DNA from: Tubulanus polymorphus
Taxonomy: Eukaryota; Nemertea; Palaeonemertea; Tubulaniformes; Tubulanidae
DNA: 64,000 nucleotides
Assembly: GCF_964204645.1 (NCBI RefSeq)
Contig: NC_134025.1
Span: forward strand, 29,046,001-29,110,000
Direction: 5' to 3'
The position numbers and the translations under genes are program-made. The notes below the pieces were generated by a model that worked only from the letters and a program-made list of their open reading frames with translations, was not told where the DNA came from and made no database searches. Of the stretch, positions 13,753-24,875 are shown one piece after another. The stretch's first letter is position 1; each line of letters begins with the position of its first letter.

Positions 13753-13965
13753 TTAAATCCGTGAAATCACTCGGAAATGATTATATTTCGACGGTGATTC
13801 ATCTTTTGAATCTTGGCTCGGATACAAATCGAAAGCCTGTACGACTGTGATATCAAAGATTCTCATATAGTTAAGAATGTTATCTAATTTTATGCCCAAC
13901 GATTTTTCGTGCGTTGAATCCAGCGATTCGACGTCTTTGCCATCGTTTATCCTTTTTTCATTCAT
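13753..13965 (-). other. candidate coding exon, unrecognised
   Basis: An open frame of 70 codons on the minus strand, starting with ATG just after an acceptor-like CACTAG. It is hydrophilic, with a Ser/Asp/Lys-rich C-terminal part. Codon use is coding-like (GTC, TCG, CCG, GAC), but no domain is recognisable. It could belong with the open frame at 12887-13070. Low confidence. Confidence 0.22.
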
Positions 13966-15066
13966 TCTAGTGCGATGAAACGCATCCCGTAGAAAATGGA
14001 TTTGAAGCCGATTCCATTTCTAGTCAGTATAGTGTTAACGACTTAACTCCACAAAACCCAATCTCCGAATCCGATTAGTAGTGATTCATAACATGAACAA
14101 ACAAAAACCATGAATGTATAAGACGAACAACGAACACCGAAGACAAAAATTGAGAATAAAACAGAGGTTGAAGCTTCCATAGCACAGGTTTGACTTATTA
14201 TCAAAATAAACATTAGAATGCCATCGAGGATGCGCCCCATAACAAATCGATATAGAATGAAAAAAGGCTATGATGGCTGAGTGGATATTCAATCAACTGA
14301 GATGACCAGTTGTGATTTATCATATCAGAGTAGATAAACATGAAGCCACCATTACATTAATGGGAATTCAATCACACTGATAACATCATCTTATTCCGAC
14401 ATATATGGGCAAGAATTAATAATCTAAGGGTATGTCACCAGTATCTCTAAACCTATATTTACCCAGACCTCTTCGCGTGTTTTTCGAAGGTCGTATTGCT
14501 TTTTAATTTCACGATGATATTGATATATGAAAAATCTTTACGTTCTCGTAGTAGCCTTCGTAAATAAAACACGCGATAAACCTCTCAATTTTTCTATCGA
14601 ATCACGTAATATTGATATTAATGAAACTATTTGATTCGGAAGGCGTTTAGATGCGTAATACTGAATGGATGATACTCATTTCGTGTGTTCTTAACTATGA
14701 AGATGTAGTTCTCGCGAGCTTATGGATTTTGAATAGGTAATTAAACAATAATTACTGGTAATCTAATTGATACGTTAATTAATCCGGCTGATGGACTTCA
14801 GCGACAACTTCACAATCAACGACTGTTCAATTTGTTTGGCGTTTAATCACGTCATACGCAACGTAAATCTAACGTAATCCGTCATTATCCGTGACGTCAT
14901 TTCAATTTCTTATCAATTGGCTCGGAGAGACTTTTTTGATATAGTACAAGCGAAACGTAAGAATAACCACGGAATTCCGATGATGGAAGGTTTTACGAAA
15001 CTTGTATAGAAATTGCCAGCCAGTGATTCGTAGCTAATCTATATCGTAAATGAAGAAACGGTGGAT
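13966..15066. other. intergenic stretch upstream of the small secreted protein gene
   Basis: AT-rich, with short overlapping minus-strand ORFs at 14043-14292 that look like chance frames. It should contain the promoter of the gene starting at 15067, but I cannot name a specific site. Confidence 0.4.
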
Positions 15067-16072
15067 ATGATTTCAAGTTTTCTTATTCTTCTTATTTGCG
15101 CTGTTGTAACGCGAGGTAAGTCTATACTCCTCTCATTCGCTCAAATTCGACTCTACGATAACAAAAGCCCTCGGCTTTTATTTCTACTTTCCTTTCCGAT
15201 GCCCCACATTGCGGTGTCACATTTATAGGAGTGGTTGCTCTTCGCCTCCTCTTTGCATTTTTCGTAGGCAGAGTTGGGAAGTTCATATCTGCCTATGTGT
15301 GTACGGGGATAAATTCACTTTGACGTTTGTAAATTTGATTTATTTTCCTCAATACCATAAGAGGTAGCTTGTTACCGGGATGAAATGTTCTAACGCGATA
15401 ACCGTTCAATATATACCACGACGGTGGGTAAATTCAATTTCACCCGAAATGACAGCGAACTGAACACTCCTATTACGAACGAATTCGAATAAATACGATG
15501 AAAATATCGGAGAGTCGCCGAGGTTTGCTAATTGCTCTAGAATTCAGTGATTGATAATCTATACATATATTAGTGAAAGATGATCGAGTCTTAATACAGA
15601 ATCTACGAAAGCGTCCTGGAGACATTTGGAAAAAGATTTCGAGGTTGATTCCGAGTAGGCAACTCGGAATAAAGTAGTTTTCCTAGTTAAAGTGATTTTT
15701 GGAGGTTTATTCCTAACTTCGACATTTTTCTTTAGATATATAATTATGTCCCCAGGACGCTTCCGCCAGAATCCATCATTTACACTGAATATCATTCTTC
15801 ATCGCACGTGAAATGAATTATTTTTCGTAGGTTCCGCGGCTAAATGGACGATGGGTAGCGGTACGTGTAAACAGATTGTACGTACCAAATATCTGATATC
15901 GGTGGCACAATGTATAAACGCTTGCGAAGCCGGTCAAGACCCGTTTTATTCAGATAACCAGTGTACCGGCTTCATTTACGATGGGTTTTACTGCAAAAAC
16001 GTGAAATACTGTGAACTACGCAGTTCTGGCACCTCCAAGATTTATTACAAGACCATAGGTAAAGATGAATAG
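15067..16072 (+). CDS. small secreted six-cysteine protein, PAN/apple-like
   Basis: Two coding exons: 15067-15115 and 15831-16072 (96 aa). Exon 1 encodes a signal peptide (MISSFLILLICAVVTRG) and ends in a clean GTAAGT donor; exon 2 follows a TTCGTAG acceptor and the frame is kept. The mature chain has six cysteines in the order C-x(15)-C-x(3)-C-x(10)-C-x(9)-C-x(5)-C with aromatic residues between them, which resembles a compact PAN/apple-type fold (protein or sugar binding). That assignment is inference from cysteine spacing. A possible donor (ATAG|GTAAAG) lies just before the stop, so the gene may continue in another isoform. It ends 293 bp before MPEG1 on the same strand, which suggests but does not prove a shared immune role. 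Confidence 0.65.
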
Positions 16073-16365
16073 CATACAACTACATTTCGATGTAACTTTT
16101 TTCCATTTAACTATAAATTGCCTGTTGATATCTGATAAGCTAAAAATCTTGGACTACAGCCTTGAAGTAGCATTTGGAAAGGTGAGTTTATCACATTCAT
16201 TGAAATGAACATCTTAATTGGTTCAATACACTGTTTTTATCTTATCTTTGCAAACACGGTTTTCAAACACATTTACGAAGGTAAAACATATATCGAAGTA
16301 GGGTATATGCTTCGATACAAGTCATATTGCTCCGTTTGCAAAATTGAGTGTCTACTGTAATTACG

Positions 16366-18528
16366 ATGTTATTTTGTGTTTTTGCGACTCTAAGCTTGCT
16401 CGCACGAGCTCGGATAGATGCTGAAAATACCGCGTTTTCAAAATGGGATCCTCAACATTGTCCCCAAGACATCAGACCTATCGACGTACTACCAGGAAAA
16501 GGTTGGGACAATCTTCAAAACAGACCACTCGGACAAATACTGTCGTTGAATTTCTCCAGATGTCGCCTCAGTTACGATAGAGCTTACATGATACCGGATA
16601 ATGTGGATGTTTCTCCATCGCGTGTGAGTCAGGTGGACGTTTACGCCGAAACGATTAAACACTGGTCACAGTATCAAAGTACCACTTCGAAAGGCATCAA
16701 CGTCGGAGCGGAAATGATGTTTAAGCCGCTGGGTAAGATCTCCGGATCTTATTCGGACGATTTTCAACGGAATAAACTTCATTACGTCAATCGAAAATCG
16801 TTCACAACGAGGCTACAACTACGCCATGAAATCTATGACGTCGCGGCGGAAGTGAATTCTCCTCTACATCCGGTTTTTAAATCGCGTCTACTCGAAATAG
16901 CGTCCCATTTACAGGCTGGGGATTTGAGAACTGCGAACTTTTTGTCGCAACTGCTGGTCAGGGATTACGGGACTCATGTTATTACAGAAGTTACCGCGGG
17001 TGCTGCACTCATCCAGGAAGATAGGCTACTAAATTCGTTTTCGCTAGGTGGCGGTGGTATCGTCTCAGAAAGTACAATAGCTGCTGCAGCTGGTGCCACA
17101 TTCTTCGGTAAACTATCAATCGGCGGTAATACCACGCATAAAACCGGAATTTCGGACACGACCTTGACCTATTACCTGACCAACCGTACCAGTTCTAGTT
17201 TCGGCGTCATAGGTGGCGCTCCGTTCGATTATACGAAAACAGTTGACGAATGGCGGCAAACGATCCCGACTAATCTAGCGGCAATAAATCGAAATGGAGA
17301 ACCGATGTTCAGTTTGGTGAACAGATATAATTTACCGAGACTTCCAGCGACGACAATAAAAGACCTTCAAAATTGTGTACAAGACGCCGTGAAACAATAC
17401 TACATCCATAACGCCCACTTCGGCTGTTTAGACAGTAATTCTAAACATTTCGATGTCAGAGCAAATATCGGACCGGACAACGAATGCGCAGAAAACAAAA
17501 ATAATTTTACGTTTGGTGGAATTTATCAAAAATGCATCGGCGCTACTTGCGACGGACTGACGCAAGTTAATCCTAAAACGGGTAATTACACGTGCCCCGA
17601 CGGGTTCCAGTCCGTTCTGCTATACTCAGGGGCTCGACGAGCGTGTCTACGAAAATGCGAACGATCGTTTCTATTCTTTAAACATTGTTATGACGATTGT
17701 ACGATCGTACAAGACGACCAGAATACGAGATACGGTATCTACTGGTGTTCGCCGATATCCGGTGTTCAACAAAACAGCGGATATCTTTTCGGCGGTATCT
17801 ATAATTACATGAATAATAATCTACTGACGAAAGATCAAAGCTGCCCCGAAAATTTCTATCCGTTGAATTTCGGTCCCGGTACCACGATCTGCCTCAGTGA
17901 CGACCAAGAACTCGCTAAATCGAGCTCAGTCTCTTTCGGTGGTTTTTTTAGTTGCAAATCAGGCAACCCATTGAGTATCAATGAAAATAAAATGCTCGGA
18001 GTATCGGCCGTCCCGGATCTGGCCACGTATTTTCGCGACAACAAAGCGTCGCTGTGGCCGAAACGTTGCCCCAGTGGTTTCAACCAACATTTAGCAGCTA
18101 TCGTCGATTCGTGTGAGATCATGTACTGCGTCAAAGCGTTAACGTTCGTTTCGGAAACTCTACCGCCATTAAATCGTCCGCCTTATTCCAGCATGCCATC
18201 TATGATTAACAACGGTAGTCTTATCTTGTTCACTCGTTCGCAACGGATTCTTTACAAGAAGAATGCCGGTTCCGATTGGGAAGAATCTTCGCCGGAACGA
18301 GTTGGTATTATACACCAAGGATCATTAGCTTCTGATGATGCGACGACGACCGTTCAGCCCGGTGTAACTGCCGCCCTCACTATTGCCTGTACGTGTCTGA
18401 TAGCTGTGATGGTGGCTGCAATCGTGTTCGGTGTACGCAAATTTCGAAGGAATTCTCGTCAACAACCCCATCATTCACTCCCGAATCAGCATTACAGAGC
18501 TAGCGAACAAACTGTATCAATTGAATAG
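16366..18528 (+). CDS. MPEG1: macrophage-expressed gene 1 / perforin-2, MACPF pore-forming immune protein
   Basis: A single-exon gene of 720 aa, the usual size and structure for MPEG1. The ATG at 16366 is chosen because it begins directly with a signal peptide (MLFCVFATLSLLARA); an in-frame GTG at 16348 is not needed. Residues of about 100-340 form the MACPF domain, with the family signature DYGTH at 200-204, followed by a Gly-rich segment at about 228-256. A Cys-rich C-terminal ectodomain (about 370-600) is followed by one transmembrane helix at about 668-690 and a short tail of about 30 residues with basic residues after the helix. In the known family the protein sits in endolysosomal membranes with its ectodomain in the lumen and forms pores in engulfed bacteria. 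No truncation or frameshift is visible. Confidence 0.95.
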   Translation: MLFCVFATLSLLARARIDAENTAFSKWDPQHCPQDIRPIDVLPGKGWDNLQNRPLGQILSLNFSRCRLSYDRAYMIPDNVDVSPSRVSQVDVYAETIKHWSQYQSTTSKGINVGAEMMFKPLGKISGSYSDDFQRNKLHYVNRKSFTTRLQLRHEIYDVAAEVNSPLHPVFKSRLLEIASHLQAGDLRTANFLSQLLVRDYGTHVITEVTAGAALIQEDRLLNSFSLGGGGIVSESTIAAAAGATFFGKLSIGGNTTHKTGISDTTLTYYLTNRTSSSFGVIGGAPFDYTKTVDEWRQTIPTNLAAINRNGEPMFSLVNRYNLPRLPATTIKDLQNCVQDAVKQYYIHNAHFGCLDSNSKHFDVRANIGPDNECAENKNNFTFGGIYQKCIGATCDGLTQVNPKTGNYTCPDGFQSVLLYSGARRACLRKCERSFLFFKHCYDDCTIVQDDQNTRYGIYWCSPISGVQQNSGYLFGGIYNYMNNNLLTKDQSCPENFYPLNFGPGTTICLSDDQELAKSSSVSFGGFFSCKSGNPLSINENKMLGVSAVPDLATYFRDNKASLWPKRCPSGFNQHLAAIVDSCEIMYCVKALTFVSETLPPLNRPPYSSMPSMINNGSLILFTRSQRILYKKNAGSDWEESSPERVGIIHQGSLASDDATTTVQPGVTAALTIACTCLIAVMVAAIVFGVRKFRRNSRQQPHHSLPNQHYRASEQTVSIE

Positions 18529-19530
18529 AATGATCCCTTTCTCAACTGAAATTATAATCATTATCATTCATTGATTCATCTTAGACCAATAGAACTTGTC
18601 CAGCGGTTAAACAGTCCTATATGCGTAAGCGCATTGTAGACTCCGCCTTCATCGGCGTTTGGGCTGTAAATATTTCACTGCCGAGATTAGGGTCAGTTTG
18701 AAGGATTAATGAAATCAACGAAAATTCTTAGTAAATTTCAGTTAGATAAATGGTTTACCAGTCACTGGTGTATCAAATATAATTTCAAGATTTCGTTGAT
18801 ATTTATTTCAGTTATTGAATGATGAATGAATGAATTTATAACATCTTTTTTCAATCGATAGTATTATCAGATATTATTCGAGCGTTGTTCCGCCATTTAT
18901 TTTACAGCAAGAAAATAAATAGCCGTTCTAATGCATGAGTCAAGATCTGTAATTACGCTTTCGAACCGTAACCGACATGAATTTCAACACAGATTTCAGT
19001 AATCGCTTGAAAGACTTCAAATAAGTATTAATACCGTTTTATGTTTTATGTGAACAGCTAAGGGGTAACATATCGGTCACGTTCCACGCACACAGAAGAA
19101 TACGAGATATTGAATTGCGGTATTCAAATTCTATAGACTGCGCGTAGCAATTTGGAAAAAAACGGCGACAAATCGATATTGAATTACCCATTTACATGAG
19201 TACAAGAAAGAACATTTAGAAAAAAAAACATGGAAGATTATTTACATTTTAACAGTGAGCGGTACAGGCCTACCGCGTATATTCCGGGGTTTTGAAAAAT
19301 TGAATAATATTTCCATACTTAAACATTGTATTTACCAACGGACATCCCACGTGTAGAATAAGCGACAGATCGGTAAACAGTTCTAATTGGACAGAACAAA
19401 TAAAATGGTTTCACCAATATTTGCAAATATCGAACAATCTATAATATATCGTAAAACACAGGGATATAAACATCTGAAATTGGGTAGAGCACGATGACCA
19501 TTAACGAAACACTCTCTTCGTGTCGTACCA
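18529..19530. other. MPEG1 3' flank
   Basis: AT-rich sequence after the MPEG1 stop. An AATAAA near 18914 is a possible polyadenylation signal. No other gene is seen. Confidence 0.4.
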
Positions 19531-19868
19531 ATATAGAATCCCTCACTCAGAAACTGATATAGAATCCCTCACTCAGAAAGTGATATAGAATCCCTCACTC
19601 AGAAACTTATATAGAATCCCTCACTCAGAGAGTGATATAGAATCCCTCACTCAGAAACTTATATAGAATCCCTCACTCAGAGAGTGATATAGAATCCCTC
19701 ACTCAGAAACTGATATAGAATCCCTCAATCAGAAAGTGATATAGAATCCCTCACTCAGAAACTTATATAGAATCCCTCACTCAGAGAGTGATATAGAATC
19801 CCTCACTCAGAAACTGATATAGAATCCCTCAATCAGAAAGTGATATAGAATCCATCATTCAGTAAAGC
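19531..19868 (+). repeat. 26-bp satellite, 13 units, with 104-bp higher-order repeat
   Basis: Thirteen head-to-tail units of 26 bp, each beginning ATATAGAATCCCTCACTCAG and differing mainly in the last six to eight bases (AAACTG, AAAGTG, AAACTT or GAGAGTG endings). Units 5-8 and 9-12 are the same four-unit string, including a CAATC variant in the fourth unit, so a 104-bp block was duplicated as a whole. Units ending GAGAGTG contain the small hairpin CACTC-AGA-GAGTG. The last unit is decayed. No coding potential. Confidence 0.95.
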
Positions 19869-21125
19869 AAGACCGAAAAGTTTTCGTTCAAGGTTATGAT
19901 CTATCATCGACGTTTCAGCTATATCCTGTCTACAGGCATAATAAGGTTACAGCAAAATTATGGCATATCAAAACAATCCACATCAGAGCAGGCGCGGAAC
20001 CAGGATTTTTGCCGAAACATCATACAAAACATTAAAAACATCGTAAAAACATCATAAAAACAGTTACTTTTCAGACTCGTTTTTCTTTCCGAATGTGAGA
20101 TTTTATTCAATATACTTTAATAAGTCAGTTCCCCAATCAGTTCGCTGAGATTTCAAGACTCGACAAGCAATGCCGTAATGTACATGATCTGAATCTTTGA
20201 CGGTGGGTCAAAAAATTAAATGATTAGTTGTTCATGACAACGAAATCCCTTAACGAGTAAATTTGAATATCGTTTCAACAGAATTGAGACTTGTAGATTA
20301 ATTGATTATGTAAATCGCATAGAATACAATCAATCTATAGGTCTGATCGAGGATTATACGTAACATGTATAAAAGCGATCAGCTCAATTAAACTGCTGCT
20401 GTTTCGACGTGTAGAAAAACTTGTTGTATATAAAGCGTTAGCGACGGTAGCGACCTATTAGTAGTATAGTAGGGTCTCGATCGAATCGTAAACCAGGTCC
20501 GTGTGATCGCGCGTCGTCTTTTTCTTGGCAACATTAGACGGTGACTGATTGTGACACTCGTGGCGCCCCTAGTTACCACTTCAGTGTCATATACACGGAA
20601 AACTGTTGATTGTCATTTGCAGTATCGGACATCAGTACATTATTTCCACTATTTCTCAGTGGTTGCAGGTGAGTGTCTGTATGTAAGAAATATTATCAAA
20701 AAAGTAATCAGTCATTTGAAATAGCCATTCGAAAGTTTATACGCGAAGTAAAAACGAAAAAAAAAGTTAAGAGCGAATGTGACTTTCACTGAATATCGTC
20801 TCGTCACTATATACCACTTGAGGCGAAAACTTGATTCGAGATCGAGAGCTATTGATATAATATCTTTCTTCTGAAAACAGTTTTGCCTTCCTACTGGTTT
20901 TAGCTATTTCACTACTGCGAGATGTTTGCGATCGCGTGTCAATTGGCTAATAATATTGAATTCGTTACACGTGTATACCATATCACATCATATACCGGGA
21001 AATTTCATGTATATATCATCACTACTGCTGAAACTATCTTGAGCAGGTTTCATTATTAGTTCGACAATAGTTCAATTCAGCTCTATATTATTACGCTTTG
21101 AGAGTTATTGGTCGAATACGTATTG

Positions 21126-21139
21126 GTTGCTAAGGACGC
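21126..21139 (+). promoter_or_regulatory. RFX X-box-like motif, copy 1
   Basis: GTTGCTAAGGACGC directly follows an ATTGG (inverted CCAAT) word. It is identical, on the opposite strand, to the motif at 22700-22713. The GTTGCT half-site fits the RFX consensus well; the second half is weaker. Confidence 0.4.
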
Positions 21140-22699
21140 GAAAGGCGCAGTCACACATAATATATGCTCGAACTGATTTCACTCGATGTATAAATAAATA
21201 CAACTAAAAGCCTGTTATCGGAGATATGTAATATTGATTGCTGTCAATAAGGTTAGTACAAACTCATTTTATCACACGTGCAATATAACCACTTACGGAC
21301 GAACGATCTTAGATATGAAATGAAATAAATTATATTCGCATCGATTTACCTGTATATTTCAAGAGAAAATGTTTCAAGAGCTCTTTTGAACAGTTTGTAG
21401 AAAACGCAATATCATATCGTTATTCTATATTGATATAAGCATCGATAATCACCTAGACCGTTCAGATCTCAAATCATGATTTGAAATTAATTGAAATAAG
21501 TTAACCAAAGTCGAATCTTAAGCTAGAAAAGTATAACTGAGCTCAGCTTTCTAGTGAAACTGTCGATAGTGTCACTCGATATGGCTCATCCATCTCTACT
21601 ACGATCCATCAAATCGTTCTATTATCGTTCAATGAAAAACAATTAATTATTAATAAAAACTACATGTATGATTAGTATATTGAACGGCTACACAACATGG
21701 ATATTTGGTACTAATTGTATGCAAACTATAAGAATAAAGAGATACTAGGTAATGAGTGATACTAGAGTTTTAACGTTTACAGATAAGCAAGGCGTTAACG
21801 GGATTTCTCTCTTATTCATCTTACACGGATATTGTGTATCTTCTCGACTTATAAATAAGGCTTCGATATCTATCTCTCATAAACTGTACTACCTTAAAAA
21901 TGCGCTATCAAAATTTCAATGAAACATATTCCAGAACTTTCCCACTAAATGCATTGAATTTTCGAGTATCGAAGTCAAACTTGATCTATATATTAACTCT
22001 TTGAAAAGCATTTTAATTACGAGAGAATTCTCTCGTCCGTTGTAACGGTGTCTACTGGTTTTCATACCGTGCGACACATTATTCTTCAACGCTGTAAGAA
22101 TAAAAAGTGATTAAATTGTAAATTTATAGTTGTCTTGTGTTTACATACAGCTGTTGTGCGGGGTAACGATATTATATCAAACATCAAAGATTTCATCGAC
22201 TTCACGTTTAATCTGATAATTAAGTAACTATGGCAATCAATTAACGTTATTTACGCTGTTTCATATAAAACAAGACCAAGAAAACATGTCTTTAGGAAGA
22301 GAACTTCACTGTTCTGGTAAATTCCTTTCGAGGAGGGCATGTCATTTTATGAGAGATTTCTAATAAAGAAATCTGTTGATAACCTTATGCGCTACTTCGT
22401 AATAAACTCAAGTCATGTAATAAGATATCGAGGAGTTATGTAATGGGCTAATCGGGTTGGTTTCATGTCAGATCACTTAGTTGAATATAGATCGTTATTC
22501 GTTCCTCGCTGAATTCGTTGTCTACGGTTTAATTCGGCGCTAGAATTCTACCGTACGCATCAATAAAGACAGCTTTCACAAACAGGATATGAACGGTAAA
22601 TAATTAACGAGGAATCGGCTTTTCACTCAGTCGGACCGGTAGTGACGTATAAAAAGAGAATCATAAACCGTTTACCGTGACTTCATAATCCAGTGGTTC

Positions 22700-22713
22700 G
22701 CGTCCTTAGCAAC
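22700..22713 (-). promoter_or_regulatory. RFX X-box-like motif, copy 2, 135 bp upstream of the first ODF3-like coding exon
   Basis: GCGTCCTTAGCAAC on the plus strand matches the 14-base RFX consensus (RYYNYYWWRRNRAC) at all but one position. RFX factors are established activators of ciliary and sperm-flagellum genes, which fits the ODF3-like gene that begins at 22848. Function is inferred. Confidence 0.45.
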
Positions 22714-22847
22714 CTTTAACTACTAGAACAGTAGAGTAAACAATCACCAGTCAAACGACGTTAATTTGGTCAACAAGTGTTCTCGGACGCGCTGAAGGGC
22801 TGATATTTAATACGTATTCATTTGTGTGATTTTAGGATTTATAGAAA

Positions 22848-24654
22848 ATGGCCAATAAGACGATACCAAGGTGTCCACCGGCTGCTGCCTACGGTACAAG
22901 CCCTGGACCCGGTAAATACGGTCTCCCAGGAATAATTGGTCGACGAGATCATGACCCGAGGAGTGTCCACTTTAAAGGACCCGGTTGGGTGTTTGGAACC
23001 AAGCACGGTAAATTCAGAGATGATTGTAGCCCTGGCCCGAAGTACGATCCGGGACGACAAACCCGTCACGGAGGCGACGGCGCTCAGAAATATTCGCTTT
23101 ACAGCCGAGCACGCGATCCTTCGACATTCAAGACGCCGGGAGCAGGGGCTTACCGCCCGGAGGAGCACTGTGCCGTTTATCACAAAGCACCTATCTTCAG
23201 TTTCGGTTCCAGACATAGATCCCGAAGGACAGATGATACACCAGGTAAATTGAATTTGGTATAAGAGAAAAGTAACAATTTTCGGAACGATTTTCGGAAT
23301 ACAACCTGATCGATATCCAGCTAAATATATGTATTTCATTTATGTATAACAGGACCAAACCGATATTCATTGCCAAACATGTTGGGTAAAACACCGCAGT
23401 CAAACAAAGTATCAATGCCAGGATATTCACTATCGGGACGCAGTAAACAAGGAAGCTTCCACGAGGATTTAACCCACGTAAGTGTAAATGGTCGTTCGAA
23501 TATCTAATCGAAGTTGAAACAATATAAATCAATTTATAAAACACCATCGCTTACATATATTTCACAGACGCCAGGACCAGGAACGTATAAGATCACGAAT
23601 CCAGATATATTCAAGGATGCGTTACCTAGATATTCGATGATTGGTAGAAACTCAATGCCTGGAGACACAACGACGAAACCAGGACCAGGTGCCCACTCCC
23701 CTGAAACTGTGAGTATATATCTACATAGTGTAAATATAGACCTAGAATCATAGACAATACCTTCAGTCGCTTTGCTTTTGTGTACTCAGATCTTAAATGC
23801 AATATATATATCCTAAGCTCTAATTCTACGTATCAGCAACTTATACATGTGTATCTATTATCTATATTCGTAGTCTACCCATACTTATCATATCGTGTAT
23901 CGTAAATCTATTAATTTCTCCGCTAAAAAGGCTTTCTAAATACCTTTTGAATATGTGTGAAAAAATGGATCCAGTTCCATCAGAGGCTCAAAAATAATCC
24001 AACTATAAACAGTCAAATAAGGAACAGACTGTAGAACCGGGTCTTGGATATTCACACACATTGCACGCTCTATGCTTATGACTATATTAGAAAACATATT
24101 TTAAATAGGTTCGAGTTAACAAACGAGATGCACCAAAATTCTCGTTCGGTACCCGCCATTCTGAATATGTTGCTCCGCTTATAATCGAAGTGAAGGATTA
24201 GCCGTGTTTAGGTATGTATGAATAGATAAATCCCGCATTGCTAAGAAATATTTTAGCAGAACATCGAAATCTCGTAGTATCTTATTGTTATTTTTCGTTT
24301 TTGTTGTTAACTGTCTATACATTTGAATTGAGCTAAACCACAAAAATAGAAGAAAAAACTATGAGATCAATTTAACGTTTCGAGTCTAATTCTATGAATT
24401 GTGAAAGAAGGCTCATAATATTTGCGCCTTAACGTCAAACTTCTCTTATAGTTTTTGTCTTCATCAATTCGAGACTGCATCTTTTCGTTAATTTCAAAAA
24501 TAAAGATAATGATACTGAAATCCATGAAAATGAGACACTGAAAATTGATTTTGATTGGATTTTTTTTCAGAGACGCGCGCAGACCGCTGGACCATCATTC
24601 GGTATCCGCCATAGCCCGTATATAGCACCATTGATCGTCGAAGTGTGCGACTAG
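22848..24654 (+). CDS. ODF3/CIMAP-type SHIPPO-repeat protein, gene 1, with two alternative last exons
   Basis: Exons 22848-23244, 23353-23477 and 23568-23708 join either to last exon A (24109-24201, 251 aa) or to last exon B (24571-24654, 248 aa). All splice sites are GT-AG and phases agree. The protein carries repeated PGPG-Y motifs (SPGPGKY near the start, CSPGPKY, TPGPGTY, KPGPGAHSPE), the hallmark of SHIPPO/STPGR proteins, and follows human ODF3 (CIMAP1A) from end to end, including the terminal FGTRHSEY-type box. Family members coat or line microtubules of sperm flagella and cilia. A M1-type MITE lies in the intron before exon A. Whether A and B are both used is not shown by the sequence alone; exon A would be skipped to use B. 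Confidence 0.9.
23966..24047. mobile_element. diverged MITE of family M1 in an ODF3-like gene 1 intron
   Basis: The left end GGATCCAGTTCC and inverted right end AAGACCCGGTTCTACAG resemble the M1 ends; the flanking TATGTGTG and CACACACAT extend the inverted repeat. The interior is not shared with other copies. Confidence 0.45.
24109..24201 (+). other. last exon A of ODF3-like gene 1
   Basis: It follows a TTTTAAATAG acceptor and encodes 30 residues ending at a TAG at 24199-24201, with a FSFGTRHSEYVAPL box. It is the closer match to the C-terminus of vertebrate ODF3. A polyadenylation signal (AATAAA, 24499-24504) follows it and precedes exon B. Confidence 0.8.
24499..24504 (+). terminator. polyadenylation signal between last exons A and B
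   Basis: A canonical AATAAA placed after exon A and 67 bases before exon B, so transcripts ending with exon A could be cleaved here. A second AATAAA at 24870-24875 lies after exon B and could serve the longer transcript. Confidence 0.5.
24571..24654 (+). other. last exon B of ODF3-like gene 1
   Basis: A strong pyrimidine tract and TTTTCAG acceptor, then 27 residues and a TAG. It has the same box as exon A in another version (GPSFGIRHSPYIAPL). In the same reading phase as exon A, so either can follow exon 3. Confidence 0.8.
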
Positions 24655-24875
24655 GAGATTAACGCTGTCTTCGTGCAAAACAAAATCCGAATGGAGAAAA
24701 ATTTACTACCAAATTTCATTTCAACGAAAATAGATCAAATTAATATTTTAAGAATTCAATTCCAGAACTTACATATTACCGTTTTTTTTACAATTTTTTT
24801 TACGTAGTGCGTGTTGAGAATTTCTCAATAACATCATCATATTCATCACATATTCATTGTCATCATTCGAATAAA

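Larger units (their letters stand above)
19869..22835. other. upstream region of the first ODF3-like gene
   Basis: No protein gene is recognised. A TATATAAA box at about 20426 and a good GTGAGT donor after TTGCAG (exon end 20668) could mark a non-coding first exon that joins the acceptor at 22835/22836. A second TATA-like TATAAAAAG lies at about 22649. Two X-box-like motifs are listed separately. The first-exon model is inference. Confidence 0.35.

Noticed and set aside
16348-16365. Upstream in-frame GTG start for MPEG1
   Set aside because: Animals start at ATG; the ATG at 16366 opens directly into a signal peptide.
22839-23339. 166-codon minus-strand ORF
   Set aside because: Mirror frame of the first exon of ODF3-like gene 1, which has clear family motifs and splice sites on the plus strand.
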